This document shows positions 51,200 through 62,870 of a DNA stretch of 64,000 nucleotides, piece after piece (positions within the stretch are counted from its first letter, which is position 1; each line of letters begins with the position of its first letter). Location of the stretch: NCBI RefSeq assembly GCF_051014685.1, contig NW_027478787.1:124001-188000 (forward strand), in the 5' to 3' direction. The DNA is from Ptiloglossa arizonensis (lineage: Eukaryota; Arthropoda; Insecta; Hymenoptera; Colletidae). The notes beneath the pieces were generated by a model, which made no database searches, had not been told where the DNA came from, and saw only the letters and a list, made by a program, of their open reading frames with translations. The position numbers were made by a program, and so were the translations under genes.

Positions 51200-54100
51200 T
51201 CGAAGAAAGAAACGGAGAAACGAAGAAAGAAACGGAGAAACGAACAAAGAAACGGAGAAACGAAGAAAGAAATGGAGAAACGAAGAAATAAACGGAGAAA
51301 CGAACAAAGAAACGGAGAAACGCAGAGAGAAACGGAGAAACGAAGAAATAAATGGAGAAACGAAGAAATAAACGGAGAAACGAAAAAAGAAACGGAGAAA
51401 CGAACAAAGAAACGGAGAAACGAAGACAGAAACGGAGAAACGAAGAAAGAAACGGAGAAACGAACAAAGAAACGGAGAAACGAAGAGAGAAACGGAGAAA
51501 CGGAGAAATAAATGGAGAAACGAAGAAATAATCCGAGAAACGGAGAAAGAAACGGAGAAACGAACAAAGAAACGGAGAAACGAAGAATGAAATGGAGAAG
51601 CCAAGAAAGATACGGAGAAACGAAGAAATAAATGGAGAAACGAAGAAATAAACGGAGAAACGAACAAAGAAACGGAGAAACGAACAAAGAAACGGAGAAA
51701 CGAACAAAGAAACGGAGAAACGGAGAAATAAATGGCGAAACGAAGAATGAAACGGAGAAACGAAGAAAGAAACGGAGTAACGAAGAAAGAAACGGAGAAA
51801 CGAAGAATCAACGGAGAAACGAAGAAAGATACGGAGAAACGAAGAAATAATTGGAGAAACGAAGAAATAAACGGAGAAACGAACAAAGAAACGGAGAAAC
51901 GAACAAAGAAACGGAGAAACGAATAAAGAAACGGAGAAACGGAGAAATAAATGGAGAAACGAAGAAATAAACCGAGAAACGGAGAAACGATCAAAGAAAC
52001 GGAGAAACGAAGAATGAAATGGAGAAACGAAGAAATAAATGGAGAAACGAAGAAATAAACGGAGAAACGAACAAAGAAACGGAGAAACGAAGAGAGAAAC
52101 GGAGAAATGAAGAAAGAAGCAGAGAAACGCAGAAATAAATGGAGAAACGAAGAAATAAACGGAGAAACGAAGAATGAAACGGAGAAACGAAGAAAGAAAC
52201 GGAGTAACGAAGAAAGAAACGGAGAAACGAAGAAAGAACGGAGAAACGAAGAAAGATACGGAGAAACGAAGAAATAAATGGAGAAACGAAGAAATAAACG
52301 GGGAAGCGAACAAAGAAACGGAGAAACGATCAAAGAAACGGAGAAACGAACAAAGAATCGGAGAAACGAAGAAAGAAGCGGAGAAACGCAGAAATAAATG
52401 GAGAAACTAAGAAATAAACGGAGAAACGAAGAATGAAACGGAGAAACGAAGAAAGAAACGGAGTAACGAAGAAAGAAACGGAGAAACGAAGAAAGAAACG
52501 GAGAAACGAAGAAAGATACGGAGAAACGAAGAAATAAATGGAGAAACGAAGAAATAAACGGAGAAACGAAAAAAGAAACGGAGAAACGAACAAAGAAACG
52601 GAGAAACGGAGAAAGAAATGGAGAAACGAAGAAAGATACGGAGAAACGAAGAAATAAATGGAGAAACGAAGAAATAAACGGAGAAACGAACAAAGAAACG
52701 GAGAAACGAAGAGAGAAACGGAGAAACGAAGAAAGAAACGGAGAAACGATCAAAGAAACGGAGATACGAACAAAGAATCGGAGAAACGAAGAAAGAAGCG
52801 GAGAAACGCAGAAATAAATGGAGAAACGAAGAAATAAACGGAGAAACGAAGAATGAAACGGAGAAACGAAGAAAGAAACGGAGTAACGAAGAATGAAACG
52901 GAGAAACGAAGAAAGAAACGGAGAAACGAAGAAAGATACGGAGAAACGAAGAAATAAATGGAGAAACGAAGAAATAAACGGAGAAACGAACAAAGATACG
53001 GAGAAACGAACAAAGAAACGGAGAAACGAACAAAGAAACGGAGAAACGAACAAAGAAACGGAGAAACGGAGAAATAGATGGAGAAACGAAGAAATAAACG
53101 GAGAAACGAAGAATGAAACGGAGAAACGAAGAAAGGAACGGAGTAACGAAGAAAAAAACGGAGAAACGAAGAAAGAAACGGAGAAACGAAGAAAGATACG
53201 GAGAAACGAAGAAAGAAATGGAGAAACGAAGAAATAAACGGAGAAACGAACAAAGAAACGGAGAAACGAACAAAGAAACGGAGAAACGGAGAAATAAATG
53301 GAGAAACGAAGAAATAAACCGAGAAACGGAGAAAGAAACGGAGAAACGAACAAAGAAACGGAGAAACGAAGAATGAAATGGAGAAACGAAGAAAGATACG
53401 GAGAAACGAAGAAAGATACGGAGAAACGAAGAAATAAATGGAGAAACGAAGAAATAAACGGAGAAACGAACAAAGAAACGGAGAAACGAACAAAGAAACG
53501 GAGAAACGAACAAGGAAACGGAGAAACGGAGAAATAAATGGAGAAACGAAGAAATAAACCGAGAAACGGAGAAACGAACAAAGAAACGGAGAAACGAAGA
53601 ATGAAATGGAGAAACGAAGAAAGATACGGAGAAACGAAGAAATAAATGGAGAAACGAAGAAATAAACGGAGAAACGAACAAAGAAACGGAGAAACGAAGA
53701 GAGAAACGGAGAAACGAAGAAAGAAACGGAGAAACGAAGAAAGAAACGGAGAAACGATCAAAGAAACGGAGAAACGAACAAAGAATCGGAGAAACGAAGA
53801 AAGAAGCGGAGAAACGCAGAAATAAATGGAGAAACGAAGAAATAAACGGAGAAACGAAGAATGAAACAGAGAAACGAAGAAAGAAACGGAGTAACGAAGA
53901 AAGAAACGGAGAAACGAAGAAAGAAACGGAGAAACGAAGAAAGATACGGAGAAACGAAGAAATAAATGGAGAAACGAAGAAATAAACGGAGAAGCGAACA
54001 AAGAAACGGAGAAACGAACAAAGAAACGGAGAAACAAACAAAGAAACGGAGAAACGGAGAAATAAATGGAGAAACGAAGAAATAAACCGAGAAACGGAGA

Positions 54101-56441
54101 AACGAACAAAGAAACGGAGAAACGAAGAATGAAATGGAGATACGAAGAAAGATACGGAGAAACGAAGAAATAAATGGAGAAACGAAGAAATAAACGGAAA
54201 AACGAACAAAGAAACGGAGAAACGAAGAGAGAAACGGAGAAACGAAGAAAGAAACGGAGAAACGAAGAAAGAAACGGAGAAACGATCAAAGAAACGGAGA
54301 AACGAACAAAGAAACGGAGAAACGAAGAAAGAAACGGAGAAACGAAGAAAGAAACGGAGATACGATGAAAGAAACGGAGTAATGAAGAAAGAATCGGAGA
54401 AACGGAGAAATAAATGGAGAAACGAAGAAATAAACGGAGAAACGAAGAATGAAACGGAGAAACGAAGAAAGAAATGGAGAAACGAAGAAAGAAACGGAGT
54501 AACGAAGAAAGAAACGAAGAAACGAAGAAAGAAACGGAGAGTCGGAGAAATAAATGGAGAAACAAAGAAATAAACCGAGAATCGGAGAAAGAAACGGAGA
54601 AGCGAACAAAGTAACGGAGAAACGAACAAAGAAACGGAGAAACGAAGAAAGAAACGCAGAAACGAAGAAAGAAACGGGGATACGAAGAAAGAAACGGAGA
54701 AACGAAGGAAGAAACGAAGAAAGAAACGGAGAATCGATGGAAGAAACGAAGAAAGAAACGGAGAAACGGAGAAATAAATGGAGAAACGAAGAAATAAACG
54801 GAGAAACGGACCAGGAAACGGAGAAAGAAACGGAGGGTCGAAGAAAGAAACGGAGAAACGAAGAAAGAAACGGAGAAACGAACAAAGAAACGGAGAAACG
54901 AAGAAAGAAATGGAGAAACGAAGAAATAAACGGAGAAACGAACAAAGAAACGGAGAAACGCAGAGAGAAACGGAGAAACGAAGAAATAAATGGAGAAACG
55001 AAGAAATAAACGGAGAAACGAAAAAAGAAACGGAGAAACGAACAAAGAAACGGAGAAACGAAGAGAGAAACGGAGAAACGAAGAAAGAAACGGAGAAACG
55101 AAGAAAGAAACGGAGAAACGAAGAGAGAAACGGAGAAACGGAGAAATAAATGGAGAAACGAAGAAATAATCCGAGAAACGGAGAAAGAAACGGAGAAACG
55201 AAAAAAGAAACGGAGAACGAAGAATGAAATGGAGAAGCCAAGAAAGATACGGAGAAACGAAGAAATAAATGGAGAAACGAAGAAATAAACGGAGAAACGA
55301 ACAAAGAAACGGAGAAACGAACAAAGAAACGGAGAAACGAACAAAGAAACGGAGAAACGGAGAAATAAATGGCGAAACGAAGAATGAAACGGAGAAACGA
55401 AGAAAGAAACGGAGTAACGAAGAAAGAAACGGAGAAACGAAGAATCAACGGAGAAACGAAGGAAGATACGGAGAAACGAAGAAATAATTGGAGAAACGAA
55501 GAAATAAACGGAGAAACGAACAAAGAAACGGAGAAACGAAGAATGAAATGGAGAAGCCAAGAAAGATACGGAGAAACGAAGAAATAAATGGAGAAACGAA
55601 GAAATAAACGGAGAAACGAACAAAGAAACGGAGAAACGAACAAAGAAACGGAGAAACGAACAAAGAAACGGAGAAACGAACAAAGAAACGGAGAAACGGA
55701 GAAATAAATGGCGAAACGAAGAATGAAACGGAGAAACGAAGAAAGAAACGGAGTAACGAAGAAAGAAACGGAGAAACGAAGAATCAACGGAGAAACGAAG
55801 AAAGATACGGAGAAACGAAGAAATAATTGGAGAAACGAAGAAATAAACGGAGAAACGAACAAAGAAACGGAGAAACGAACAAAGAAACGGAGAAACGAAT
55901 AAAGAAACGGAGAAACGGAGAAATAAATGGAGAAACGAAGAAATAAACCGAGAAACGGAGAAACGATCAAAGAAACGGAGAAACGAAGAATGAAATGGAG
56001 AAACGAAGAAATAAATGGAGAAACGAAGAAATAAACGGAGAAACGAACAAAGAAACGGAGAAACGAAGAGAGAAACGGAGAAATGAAGAAAGAAACGGAG
56101 TAACGAAGAAAGAAACGGAGAAACGAAGAAAGAACGGAGAAACGAAGGAAGATACGGAGAAACGAAGAAATAAATGGAGAAACGAAGAAATAAACGGGGA
56201 AGCGAACAAAGAAACGGAGAAACGAACAAAGAAACGGAGAAACGAAGAGAGAAACGGAGAAACGAAGAAAGAAACGGAGAAACGAAGAAAGAAACGGAGA
56301 AACGATCAAAGAAACGGAGAAAGGAACAAAGAATCGGAGAAACGAAGAAAGAAGCGGAGAAACGCAGAAATAAATGGAGAAACTAAGAAATAAACGGAGA
56401 AACGAAGAATGAAACGGAGAAACGAAGAAAGAAACGGAGTA
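51200..56441 (+). repeat. 5.2-kb tandem duplication, copy A
   Basis: Nearly the whole interval matches 56,442-61,494. The offset is 5,242 bp to about 52,320, 5,322 bp to about 54,090 (copy A lost four monomers), 5,324 bp to about 54,860 (+3 and -1 bp in copy B), and 5,312 bp to about 55,530 (12-bp unit lost in B). It becomes 4,973 after an internal duplication in A, and 5,053 after a four-monomer loss in A. Shared rare words are gagaagccaag, gaatcaacgg, aaataattgg, gaataaag, gaagcagag and ggggaagcg. Much of 52.6-54.4 kb is also related to 48.4-50.7 kb, so duplications are nested. Confidence 0.88.
55222..55880 (+). repeat. 319/339-bp internal tandem duplication in copy A
   Basis: The segment from gaatgaaatggagaagcc at 55,222 recurs at 55,541. 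The offset is 319 bp at the left and 339 bp after about 55,340, because the second copy has four gaacaaag monomers instead of three. Copy B of the 5.2-kb duplication has only one version (about 60,534-60,850), so this expansion arose after, or was lost since, the larger duplication. Confidence 0.85.
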
Positions 56442-59400
56442 ACGAAGAAAGAAACGGAGAAACGAAGAAAGAAACGGAGAAACGTACAAAGAAACGGAGA
56501 AACGAAGAAAGAAATGGAGAAACGAAGAAATAAACGGAGAAACGAACAAAGAAACGGAGAAACGCAGAGAGAAACGGAGAAACGAAGAAATAAATGGAGA
56601 AACGAAGAAATAAACGGAGAAACGAAAAAAGAAACGGAGAAACGAACAAAGAAACGGAGAAACGAAGACAGAAACGGAGAAACGAAGAAAGAAACGGAGA
56701 AACGAACAAAGAAACGGAGAAACGAAGAGAGAAACGGAGAAACGGAGAAATAAATGGAGAAACGAAGAAATAATCCGAGAAACGGAGAAAGAAACGGAGA
56801 AACGAACAAAGAAACGGAGAAACGAAGAATGAAATGGAGAAGCCAAGAAAGATACGGAGAAACGAAGAAATAAATGGAGAAACGAAGAAATAAACGGAGA
56901 AACGAACAAAGAAACGGAGAAACGAACAAAGAAACGGAGAAACGAACAAAGAAACGGAGAAACGGAGAAATAAATGGCGAAACGAAGAATGAAACGGAGA
57001 AACGAAGAAAGAAACGGAGTAACGAAGAAAGAAACGGAGAAACGAAGAATCAACGGAGAAACGAAGAAAGATACGGAGAAACGAAGAAATAATTGGAGAA
57101 ACGAAGAAATAAACGGAGAAACGAACAAAGAAACGGAGAAACGAACAAAGAAACGGAGAAACGAATAAAGAAACGGAGAAACGGAGAAATAAATGGAGAA
57201 ACGAAGAAATAAACCGAGAAACGGAGAAACGATCAAAGAAACGGAGAAACGAAGAATGAAATGGAGAAACGAAGAAATAAATGGAGAAACGAAGAAATAA
57301 ACGGAGAAACGAACAAAGAAACGGAGAAACGAAGAGAGAAACGGAGAAATGAAGAAAGAAGCAGAGAAACGCAGAAATAAATGGAGAAACGAAGAAATAA
57401 ACGGAGAAACGAAGAATGAAACGGAGAAACGAAGAAAGAAACGGAGTAACGAAGAAAGAAACGGAGAAACGAAGAAAGAACGGAGAAACGAAGAAAGATA
57501 CGGAGAAACGAAGAAATAAATGGAGAAACGAAGAAATAAACGGGGAAGCGAACAAAGAAACGGAGAAACGAACAAAGAAACGGAGAAACGAAGAGAGAAA
57601 CGGAGAAACGAAGAAAGAAACGGAGAAACGAAGAAAGAAACGGAGAAACGATCAAAGAAACGGAGAAACGAACAAAGAATCGGAGAAACGAAGAAAGAAG
57701 CGGAGAAACGCAGAAATAAATGGAGAAACTAAGAAATAAACGGAGAAACGAAGAATGAAACGGAGAAACGAAGAAAGAAACGGAGTAACGAAGAAAGAAA
57801 CGGAGAAACGAAGAAAGAAACGGAGAAACGAAGAAAGATACGGAGAAACGAAGAAATAAATGGAGAAACGAAGAAATAAACGGAGAAACGAAAAAAGAAA
57901 CGGAGAAACGAACAAAGAAACGGAGAAACGGAGAAAGAAATGGAGAAACGAAGAAAGATACGGAGAAACGAAGAAATAAATGGAGAAACGAAGAAATAAA
58001 CGGAGAAACGAACAAAGAAACGGAGAAACGAAGAGAGAAACGGAGAAACGAAGAAAGAAACGGAGAAACGATCAAAGAAACGGAGATACGAACAAAGAAT
58101 CGGAGAAACGAAGAAAGAAGCGGAGAAACGCAGAAATAAATGGAGAAACGAAGAAATAAACGGAGAAACGAAGAATGAAACGGAGAAACGAAGAAAGAAA
58201 CGGAGTAACGAAGAATGAAACGGAGAAACGAAGAAAGAAACGGAGAAACGAAGAAAGATACGGAGAAACGAAGAAATAAATGGAGAAACGAAGAAATAAA
58301 CGGAGAAACGAACAAAGATACGGAGAAACGAACAAAGAAACGGAGAAACGAACAAAGAAACGGAGAAACGAACAAAGAAACGGAGAAACGGAGAAATAAA
58401 TGGAGAAACGAAGAAATAAACGGAGAAACGAAGAATGAAACGGAGAAACGAAGAAAGGAACGGAGTAACGAAGAAAAAAACGGAGAAACGAAGAAAGAAA
58501 CGGAGAAACGAAGAAAGATACGGAGAAACGAAGAAAGAAATGGAGAAACGAAGAAATAAACGGAGAAACGAACAAAGAAACGGAGAAACGAACAAAGAAA
58601 CGGAGAAACGGAGAAATAAATGGAGAAACGAAGAAATAAACCGAGAAACGGAGAAAGAAACGGAGAAACGAACAAAGAAACGGAGAAACGAAGAATGAAA
58701 TGGAGAAACGAAGAAAGATACGGAGAAACGAAGAAAGATACGGAGAAACGAAGAAATAAATGGAGAAACGAAGAAATAAACGGAGAAACGAACAAAGAAA
58801 CGGAGAAACGAACAAAGAAACGGAGAAACGAACAAGGAAACGGAGAAACGGAGAAATAAATGGAGAAACGAAGAAATAAACCGAGAAACGGAGAAACGAA
58901 CAAAGAAACGGAGAAACGAAGAATGAAATGGAGAAACGAAGAAAGATACGGAGAAACGAAGAAATAAATGGAGAAACGAAGAAATAAACGGAGAAACGAA
59001 CAAAGAAACGGAGAAACGAAGAGAGAAACGGAGAAACGAAGAAAGAAACGGAGAAACGAAGAAAGAAACGGAGAAACGATCAAAGAAACGGAGAAACGAA
59101 CAAAGAATCGGAGAAACGAAGAAAGAAGCGGAGAAACGCAGAAATAAATGGAGAAACGAAGAAATAAACGGAGAAACGAAGAATGAAACAGAGAAACGAA
59201 GAAAGAAACGGAGTAACGAAGAAAGAAACGGAGAAACGAAGAAAGAAACGGAGAAACGAAGAAAGATACGGAGAAACGAAGAAATAAATGGAGAAACGAA
59301 GAAATAAACGGAGAAGCGAACAAAGAAACGGAGAAACGAACAAAGAAACGGAGAAACGAACAAAGAAACGGAGAAACGGAGAAATAAATGGAGAAACGAA

Positions 59401-61494
59401 GAAATAAACCGAGAAGAGACGGAGAAACGAACAAAGAAACGGAGAACGAAGAATGAAATGGAGAAACGAAGAAAGATACGGAGAAATGAAGAAATAAATG
59501 GAGAAACGAAGAAATAAACGGAAAAACGAACAAAGAAACGGAGAAACGAAGAGAGAAACGGAGAAACGAAGAAAGAAACGGAGAAACGAAGAAAGAAACG
59601 GAGAAACGATCAAAGAAACGGAGAAACGAACAAAGAAACGGAGAAACGAAGAAAGAAACGGAGAAACGAAGAAAGAAACGGAGATACGATGAAAGAAACG
59701 GAGTAATGAAGAAAGAATCGGAGAAACGGAGAAATAAATGGAGAAACGAAGAAATAAACGGAGAAACGAAGAATGAAACGGAGAAACGAAGAAAGAAATG
59801 GAGAAACGAAGAAAGAAACGGAGTAACGAAGAAAGAAACGAAGAAACGAAGAAAGAAACGGAGAGTCGGAGAAATAAATGGAGAAACAAAGAAATAAACC
59901 GAGAATCGGAGAAAGAAACGGAGAAGCGAACAAAGTAACGGAGAAACGAACAAAGAAACGGAGAAACGAAGAATGAAACGCAGAAACGAAGAAAGAAACG
60001 GGGATACGAAGAAAGAAACGGAGAAACGAAGGAAGAAACGAAGAAAGAAACGGAGAATCGATGGAAGAAACGAAGAAAGAAACGGAGAAACGGAGAAATA
60101 AATGGAGAAACGAAGAAATAAACGGAGAAACGGACCAGGAAACGGAGAAAGAAACGGAGGGTCGAAGAAAGAAACGGAGAAACGGAGAAACGAACAAAGA
60201 AACGGAGAAACGAAGAAAGAAATGGAGAAACGAAGAAATAAACGGAGAAACGAACAAAGAAACGGAGAAACGCAGAGAGAAACGGAGAAACGAAGAAATA
60301 AATGGAGAAACGAAGAAATAAACGGAGAAACGAAAAAAGAAACGGAGAAACGAACAAAGAAACGGAGAAACGAAGAGAGAAACGGAGAAACGAAGAAAGA
60401 AACGGAGAAACGAAGAAAGAAACGGAGAAACGAAGAGAGAAACGGAGAAACGGAGAAATAAATGGAGAAACGAAGAAATAATCCGAGAAACGGAGAAAGA
60501 AACGGAGAAACGAACAAAGAAACGGAGAAACGAAGAATGAAATGGAGAAGCCAAGAAGATACGGAGAAACGAAGAAATAAATGGAGAAACGAAGAAATAA
60601 ACGGAGAAACGAACAAAGAAACGGAGAAACGAACAAAGAAACGGAGAAACGAACAAAGAAACGGAGAAACGGAGAAATAAATGGCGAAACGAAGAATGAA
60701 ACGGAGAAACGAAGAAAGAAACGGAGTAACGAAGAAAGAAACGGAGAAACGAAGAATCAACGGAGAAACGAAGAAAGATACGGAGAAACGAAGAAATAAT
60801 TGGAGAAACGAAGAAATAAACGGAGAAACGAACAAAGAAACGGAGAAACGAACAAAGAAACGGAGAAACGAATAAAGAAACGGAGAAACGGAGAAATAAA
60901 TGGAGAAACGAAGAAATAAACCGAGAAACGGAGAAACGATCAAAGAAACGGAGAAACGAAGAATGAAATGGAGAAACGAAGAAATAAATGGAGAAACGAA
61001 GAAATAAACGGAGAAACGAACAAAGAAACGGAGAAACGAAGAGAGAAACGGAGAAATGAAGAAGGAAGCAGAGAAACGCAGAAATAAATGGAGAAACGAA
61101 GAAATAAACGGAGGAACGAAGAATGAAACGGAGAAACGAAGAAAGAAACGGAGTAACGAAGAAAGAAACGGAGAAACGAAGAAAGAACGGAGAAACGAAG
61201 AAAGATACGGAGAAACGAAGAAATAAATGGAGAAACGAAGAAATAAACGGGGAAGCGAACAAAGAAACGGAGAAACGAACAAAGAAACGGAGAAACGAAG
61301 AGAGAAACGGAGAAACGAAGAAAGAAACGGAGAAACGAAGAAAGAAACGGAGAAACGATCAAAGAAACGGAGAAACGAACAAAGAATCGGAGAAACGAAG
61401 AAAGAAGCGGAGAAACGCAGAAATAAATGGAGAAACGAAGAAATAAACGGAGAAACGAAGAATGAAACAGAGAAACGAAGAAAGAAACGGAGTC
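56442..61494 (+). repeat. 5.2-kb tandem duplication, copy B
   Basis: This is the second copy of 51,200-56,441. It retains four monomers near 57,571-57,650 that are missing in copy A at about 52,330. It has a disturbed monomer gagaagagacgg near 59,411 and ggagaacgaag near 59,443. It lacks one 12-bp unit near 60,180 and one base in ccaagaagat near 60,552. Confidence 0.88.
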
Positions 61495-62870
61495 ACGAAG
61501 AAAGAAACGGAGAAACGAAGAAAGAAACGGAGAAACGAAGAAAGATACGGAGAAACGAAGAAATAAATGGAGAAACGAAGAAATAAACGGAGAAGCGAAC
61601 AAAGAAACGGAGAAACGAATAAAGAAACGGAGAAACGAACAAAGAAACGGAGAAACGGAGAAATAAATGGAGAAACGAAGAAATAAACCGAGAAACGGAG
61701 AAAGAAACGGAGAAACGAACAAAGAAACGGAGAAACGGAGAAAGAAATGGAGAAACGAAGAAAGATACGGAGAAACGAAGAAATAAATGGAGAAACGAAG
61801 AATAAACGGAGAAACGAACAAAGAAACGGAGAAACGAAGAGAGAAACGGAGAAACGAAGAAAGAAACGGAGAAACGATCGAAGAAACGGAGAAACGAACA
61901 AAGAAACGGAGAAACGAACAAAGAAACGGAGAAACGAAGAATGAAACGGAGAAACGAAGAAAGAAACGGAGTAACGAAGAATGAAACGGAGAAACGAAGA
62001 AAGAAACGGAGAAACGAAGAAAGATACGGAGAAACGAAGAAATAAATGGAGAAACGAAGAAATAAACGGGGAAGCGAACAAAGAAACGGAGAAACGAACA
62101 AAGAAACGGAGAAACGAAGAGAGAAACGGAGAAACGAAGAAAGAAACGGAGAAACGAAGAAAGAAACGGAGAAACGATCAAAGAAACGGAGAAACGAACA
62201 AAGAATCGGAGAAACGAAGAAAGAAGCGGAGAAACGCAGAAATAAATGGAGAAACGAAGAAATAAACGGAGAAACGAAGAATGAAACAGAGAAACGAAGA
62301 AAGAAACGGAGTCACGAAGAAAGAAACGGAGAAACGAAGAAAGAAACGGAGAAACGAAGAAAGATACGGAGAAACGAAGAAATAAATGGAGAAACGAAGA
62401 AATAAACGGAGAAGCGAACAAAGAAACGGAGAAACGAACAAAGAAACGGAGAAACGAACAAAGAAACGGAGAAACGGAGAAATAAATGGAGAAACGAAGA
62501 AATAAACCGAGAAACGGAGAAAGAAACGGAGAAACGAACAAAGAAACGGAGAAACGGAGAAAGAAATGGAGAAACGAAGAAAGATACGGAGAAACGAAGA
62601 AATAAGTGGAGAAACGAAAAAATAAACGGAGAAACGAACAAAGAAACGGAGAAACGAAGAAAGAAACGGAGAAAACGATCAAAGAAACGGAGAAACGAAC
62701 AAAGAAACGGAGAAACGAACAAAGAAACGGAGAAACGAAGAATGAAACGGAGAAACGAAGAAAGAAACGGAGTAACGAAGAATGAAACGGAGAAACGAAG
62801 AAAGAAACGGAGAAACGAAGAAAGATACGGAGAACGAAGAAATAAATGGAGAAACGAAGAAATAAACGGA
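61245..62870 (+). repeat. 819-bp tandem duplication
   Basis: About 61,245-62,063 and 62,064-62,870 are adjacent copies. Both start with ggggaagcgaac and run through gagagaa, gatcaaag, tcgg, gcgg, acagag and gagtcacg. The offset of 819 rather than 820 reflects a one-base loss in gaagaataaacgg near 61,800. The 3' half of copy 2 has further small indels (gaaaacgatc near 62,673; gagaacgaag near 62,832). Confidence 0.8.

Noticed and set aside
47876..55324. Open reading frame of 2,482 codons on the - strand, with a 20-residue repeat resembling FVSPFLSSFLRFFLRFSVSF
   Set aside because: - strand stops need TTA, CTA or TCA on the + strand, which is almost T-free, so openness is compositional. Other - frames are open over the same DNA (for example 52,407-57,575). 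The 20-residue repeat is simply three 20-bp monomers. There is no promoter context, no codon-biased substitution, and no non-repeat domain.
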